Positions 61,850-64,000 of a DNA stretch of 64,000 nucleotides are shown here, in pieces. Position numbers and translations under genes: made by a program. The notes under the pieces were generated by a model that worked only from the letters and a program-made list of their open reading frames with translations, was not told the DNA's origin and made no database searches. The DNA comes from Trichobilharzia regenti (taxonomy: Eukaryota; Platyhelminthes; Trematoda; Strigeidida; Schistosomatidae), in assembly GCA_944472135.2 (NCBI GenBank), contig OX235266.1, positions 12,875,925 through 12,939,924 on the forward strand, read 5' to 3'. Each line of letters begins with the position of its first letter. Position 1 is the stretch's first letter.

Positions 61850-62330
61850 GCAGATGGGTCGTATACGCCGGGGAGGCTAGGCTATTGCTGAGAATGAAAC
61901 GCACACGGAGATAATTGTTAGCTGCGGTCCGACACGCCGGGGAGAAAGAGTGTAAACGACTGAGGCTCGCATGCGTCACCGCTACTAGAACTGAGGCAGA
62001 ATGAGTGACAAGCGATTTCAGTGGTAATTGGTAGTGAGTAATTAAGAGGATGTGCGTAGAGTATCGTGAGGTCCTGCCATGGTCACTTTGCATTCTGCAA
62101 GAGTCATTCTAGCTAGTGGCGATTGTGTTGCAAGATGTCAAGAGGAGGTCTCTGTCTGGACGCGCAGGTCGTCATTGATGTGTGAGATTGTGCTGTGGGT
62201 ATGCTTGTGGTGTGTTGGCTTTTCTGTTTGTTTTCCATTTCAGCTCTGTCCGTGTGACCCAGGTTCTCGCAATGGCATCCAAGTCAACGTGCATTGGTCG
62301 TGAAGGAAAAAAGGGATGGATCCCTTTTTT
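61850..62330. other. GC-richer downstream segment
   Basis: Carries three copies of gccggggag (61867, 61929, about 62331) and a plausible acceptor gttttccatttcag near 62242. No LTR-like match to the region upstream of the gag-like ORF was found by eye. Confidence 0.35.
62307..62330. terminator. Perfect A/T-flanked hairpin
   Basis: Arms AAAAAAGGGAT and ATCCCTTTTTT (11 bp) with a GG loop. A T6 run after a short GC stem could stop Pol III, but no Pol III gene was identified next to it. Confidence 0.35.
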
Positions 62331-62450
62331 GCCGGGGAGTGTCAATGGAGTGTTTTCCCAATGGTTCTCTAACTGATGTCATCTCATAATGAAATGTCCC
62401 CACCAATCAAACAAACAAAATTTCATAGAAAATCAATACTTGTAAAAGAT
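62331..62450 (+). repeat. SINE-B 3' tail
   Basis: caatggttctctaactgatgtcatctc and aaaatcaatacttgtaaaag. The hammerhead itself is lost except for the final gtgtcaatgg. Confidence 0.55.
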
Positions 62451-64000
62451 GTTTTTGTTAACGTTCTATATACACAATATACGATATACTGGTATCACTG
62501 GTTCTCTGCAGTTACAGTTTATTGATTATTGTATTCTCCTTAATTTTCATTATCGCTCCTCAGACTACAAATTTTTGGGCTACTAAAAAAAATATCTTCT
62601 TGAACTACGAAGTGGACCATTAGCTGTCAGTCGGGCAAGTGGGATGCCGTTAAACCAACTCCTTGGTAATTTTGATGATAGACACATGGACTCATGCAAG
62701 CAGCTGGTTACTGATAACTTGTTAGACCCTGAAAATTTTCTTTATATACAATTCTAAGCTTGCGTATTATCAGGTAGAACTGGAATCAACTATAGAATAT
62801 TTTATAGTAGGATGACTAGGCATAACAACTCTACAATGCTATATTAGGCACACAATTTGTGTGGTGAAAAAACCTTTAGGGACCAACACTTGGTAGACAC
62901 ATCCTGTTATTCTTTGTTTCCTAAATACTTTATTTAAATTTTCTGTCATATTTGTGTTATCTATGTGAACGCCCTATCTAATTATCTCCTCTGTATTATG
63001 TGATGAGGAAATTAGATGCAGTTTTGTACATCATGCCGAAAATTCTCGAGGTGGTCTAGGTAGTTTAGTGATTCGAAATATACTCCAATAAACAATTGGC
63101 GTCCAGTGTCAGAGTAAGTGAATAGTAGGAACTAGAACATTCTTTGAAATAACTTACCAAAATATTTCAACGATTCGCCTATCAGTTAGACAAAATGAAA
63201 AGACCATATTAATCTTATTATTATCATCATCAGATTCTACACTGTTGTGAACAGTTTTCTATTCGAAGAATGATTCAGCATCACAACGGAAAGCGCACTA
63301 TTTCAGGGATAATACAATTTCCACTGAAAACATGGAGTTTTGATGACTTTATTTTACATTCGTGTGAAAAAATACTAGCACGTTACATTTCGAACATTTT
63401 TTTCATATTCGGACTTCACAAATTCTTTCAAAACGTAAGTTACTTTTATTATAGTGACGTTGATTTAGGAATAGAAGGCATAGGCAAGATAATTCCGAAT
63501 TTATGTAAGTACACAAAATATTCACTGAGTTAAAAGTCCACCTATTTGTAGAATAATTGAAGAGGAATGAAGACGGGTTAATTTCAGATTTTACTAAGAA
63601 ACAAACAGTCTGTAGTAGTTCTTAGGAAATTAAGCTGCTGATACCCACTATCCGTAATTCTTCACTGAGATAAAGTTATCTTAGGATATTTTGCAACATA
63701 CACCATGATACTACCATATTAGATTAGTTTATCTTAAATATTACACACAGGGATGACGCAGTATAAACAGTTGGATGACGTTGGTTTCAAGTATAAATTA
63801 TACCTGCTCATAATCATATCACTTTTGGACATATAGCTTCACAATGTTTTTCTCACATATATTTTCTCTCTCTTCTGTCTTCTCAACTCCGCTTTGTTGT
63901 TTGTTGACACTTTCTATATCCCCGGTATAGGCGACGCATAGCAGTATTCCGAAGGCAAGTTTGCGGTGTTGAATGGGATTAAATGCAAATGACTACATCT
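62450..64000. repeat. Segmental duplication, right copy
   Basis: Collinear with 49355-50835 and continuing to the window end (ccggtataggcgacgc at 63920 matches ccggtataggcgaagc at 50695). Divergence is substantial, so the duplication is old. It carries exon 5 of MEG copy D. Confidence 0.75.
63158..63178 (-). CDS. MEG copy D exon 5 (21 nt), only exon of this copy in the window
   Basis: Minus strand: attttgtctaactgatag, 21 nt, gtaagttatt. In the phase of copies A and B it is open: (x)RIVEIF plus TG. Upstream exons would lie to the right of the window; no downstream 18-nt exon was found, perhaps because of the gag-like insertion. Confidence 0.6.

Overview
The window looks like nuclear DNA of a blood fluke (Schistosoma or a close relative). 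It is AT-rich, has no dense gene order, and is packed with decayed retroelements. Three of the repeat types are hallmarks of schistosome genomes: tRNA-headed SINEs carrying hammerhead-ribozyme sequences (the Sm-alpha type), many Penelope-like elements (PLEs) with GIY-YIG endonuclease domains, and RTE- and CR1-type non-LTR retrotransposons. The species cannot be fixed from sequence alone. The host genes I can support form a tandem array of paralogous micro-exon genes (MEGs), all on the minus strand. Copy C has its signal-peptide exon at 6.7 kb and runs out of the window start. Copy B has its signal-peptide exon at 38.4 kb. Copy A has it at 57.8 kb. A fourth copy, D, is seen only as one exon at 63.2 kb. 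A to C begin with an ATG exon encoding a 22-23 residue leader, a TATA-like run just upstream and a phase-1 GTAAGT donor. They continue through micro-exons of 16 or 22, 27 and 21 nt, and A and B add exons of 21 and 18 nt. Each micro-exon has splice signals, sits in the same order in each paralog, and stays open in one phase. The mature peptides are short and tryptophan-rich. The introns are filled with mobile elements. Layout: 0.7-6.7 kb copy C with RTE and PLE debris; 7.5-8.2 kb RTE 3' end; 8.4-10.2 kb decayed PLE; 12.3-13.9 kb decayed gag-like copy; 16.0-17.5 kb PLE with a single in-frame stop; 18-25.7 kb SINEs with hammerhead motifs, PLE debris and a 399-bp tandem SINE dimer with a 12-bp target duplication; 26-38.4 kb copy B with PLE, RTE and SINE insertions; 38.8-46.6 kb SINE and PLE debris, including a GIY-YIG fragment bounded by a 25-bp perfect inverted repeat; 48.4-57.8 kb copy A, whose large intron holds an apparently intact two-ORF CR1-type retrotransposon (51.35-55.5 kb) nested in an older PLE; 59.0-62.3 kb an intact gag-like ORF with a C-terminal hydrophobic segment, no pol, and a 193-bp triplicated 3' repeat; 62.3-64.0 kb a segmental duplicate of 49.2-50.8 kb that carries copy D's exon. 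The MEG products are probably secreted, since this kind of gene is known to encode secreted variable proteins in schistosomes. The CR1 ORF1 and ORF2 would act together in target-primed reverse transcription. The hammerhead sequences would process SINE or PLE transcripts. No rRNA gene, functional tRNA, CRISPR array or prokaryotic feature was seen.
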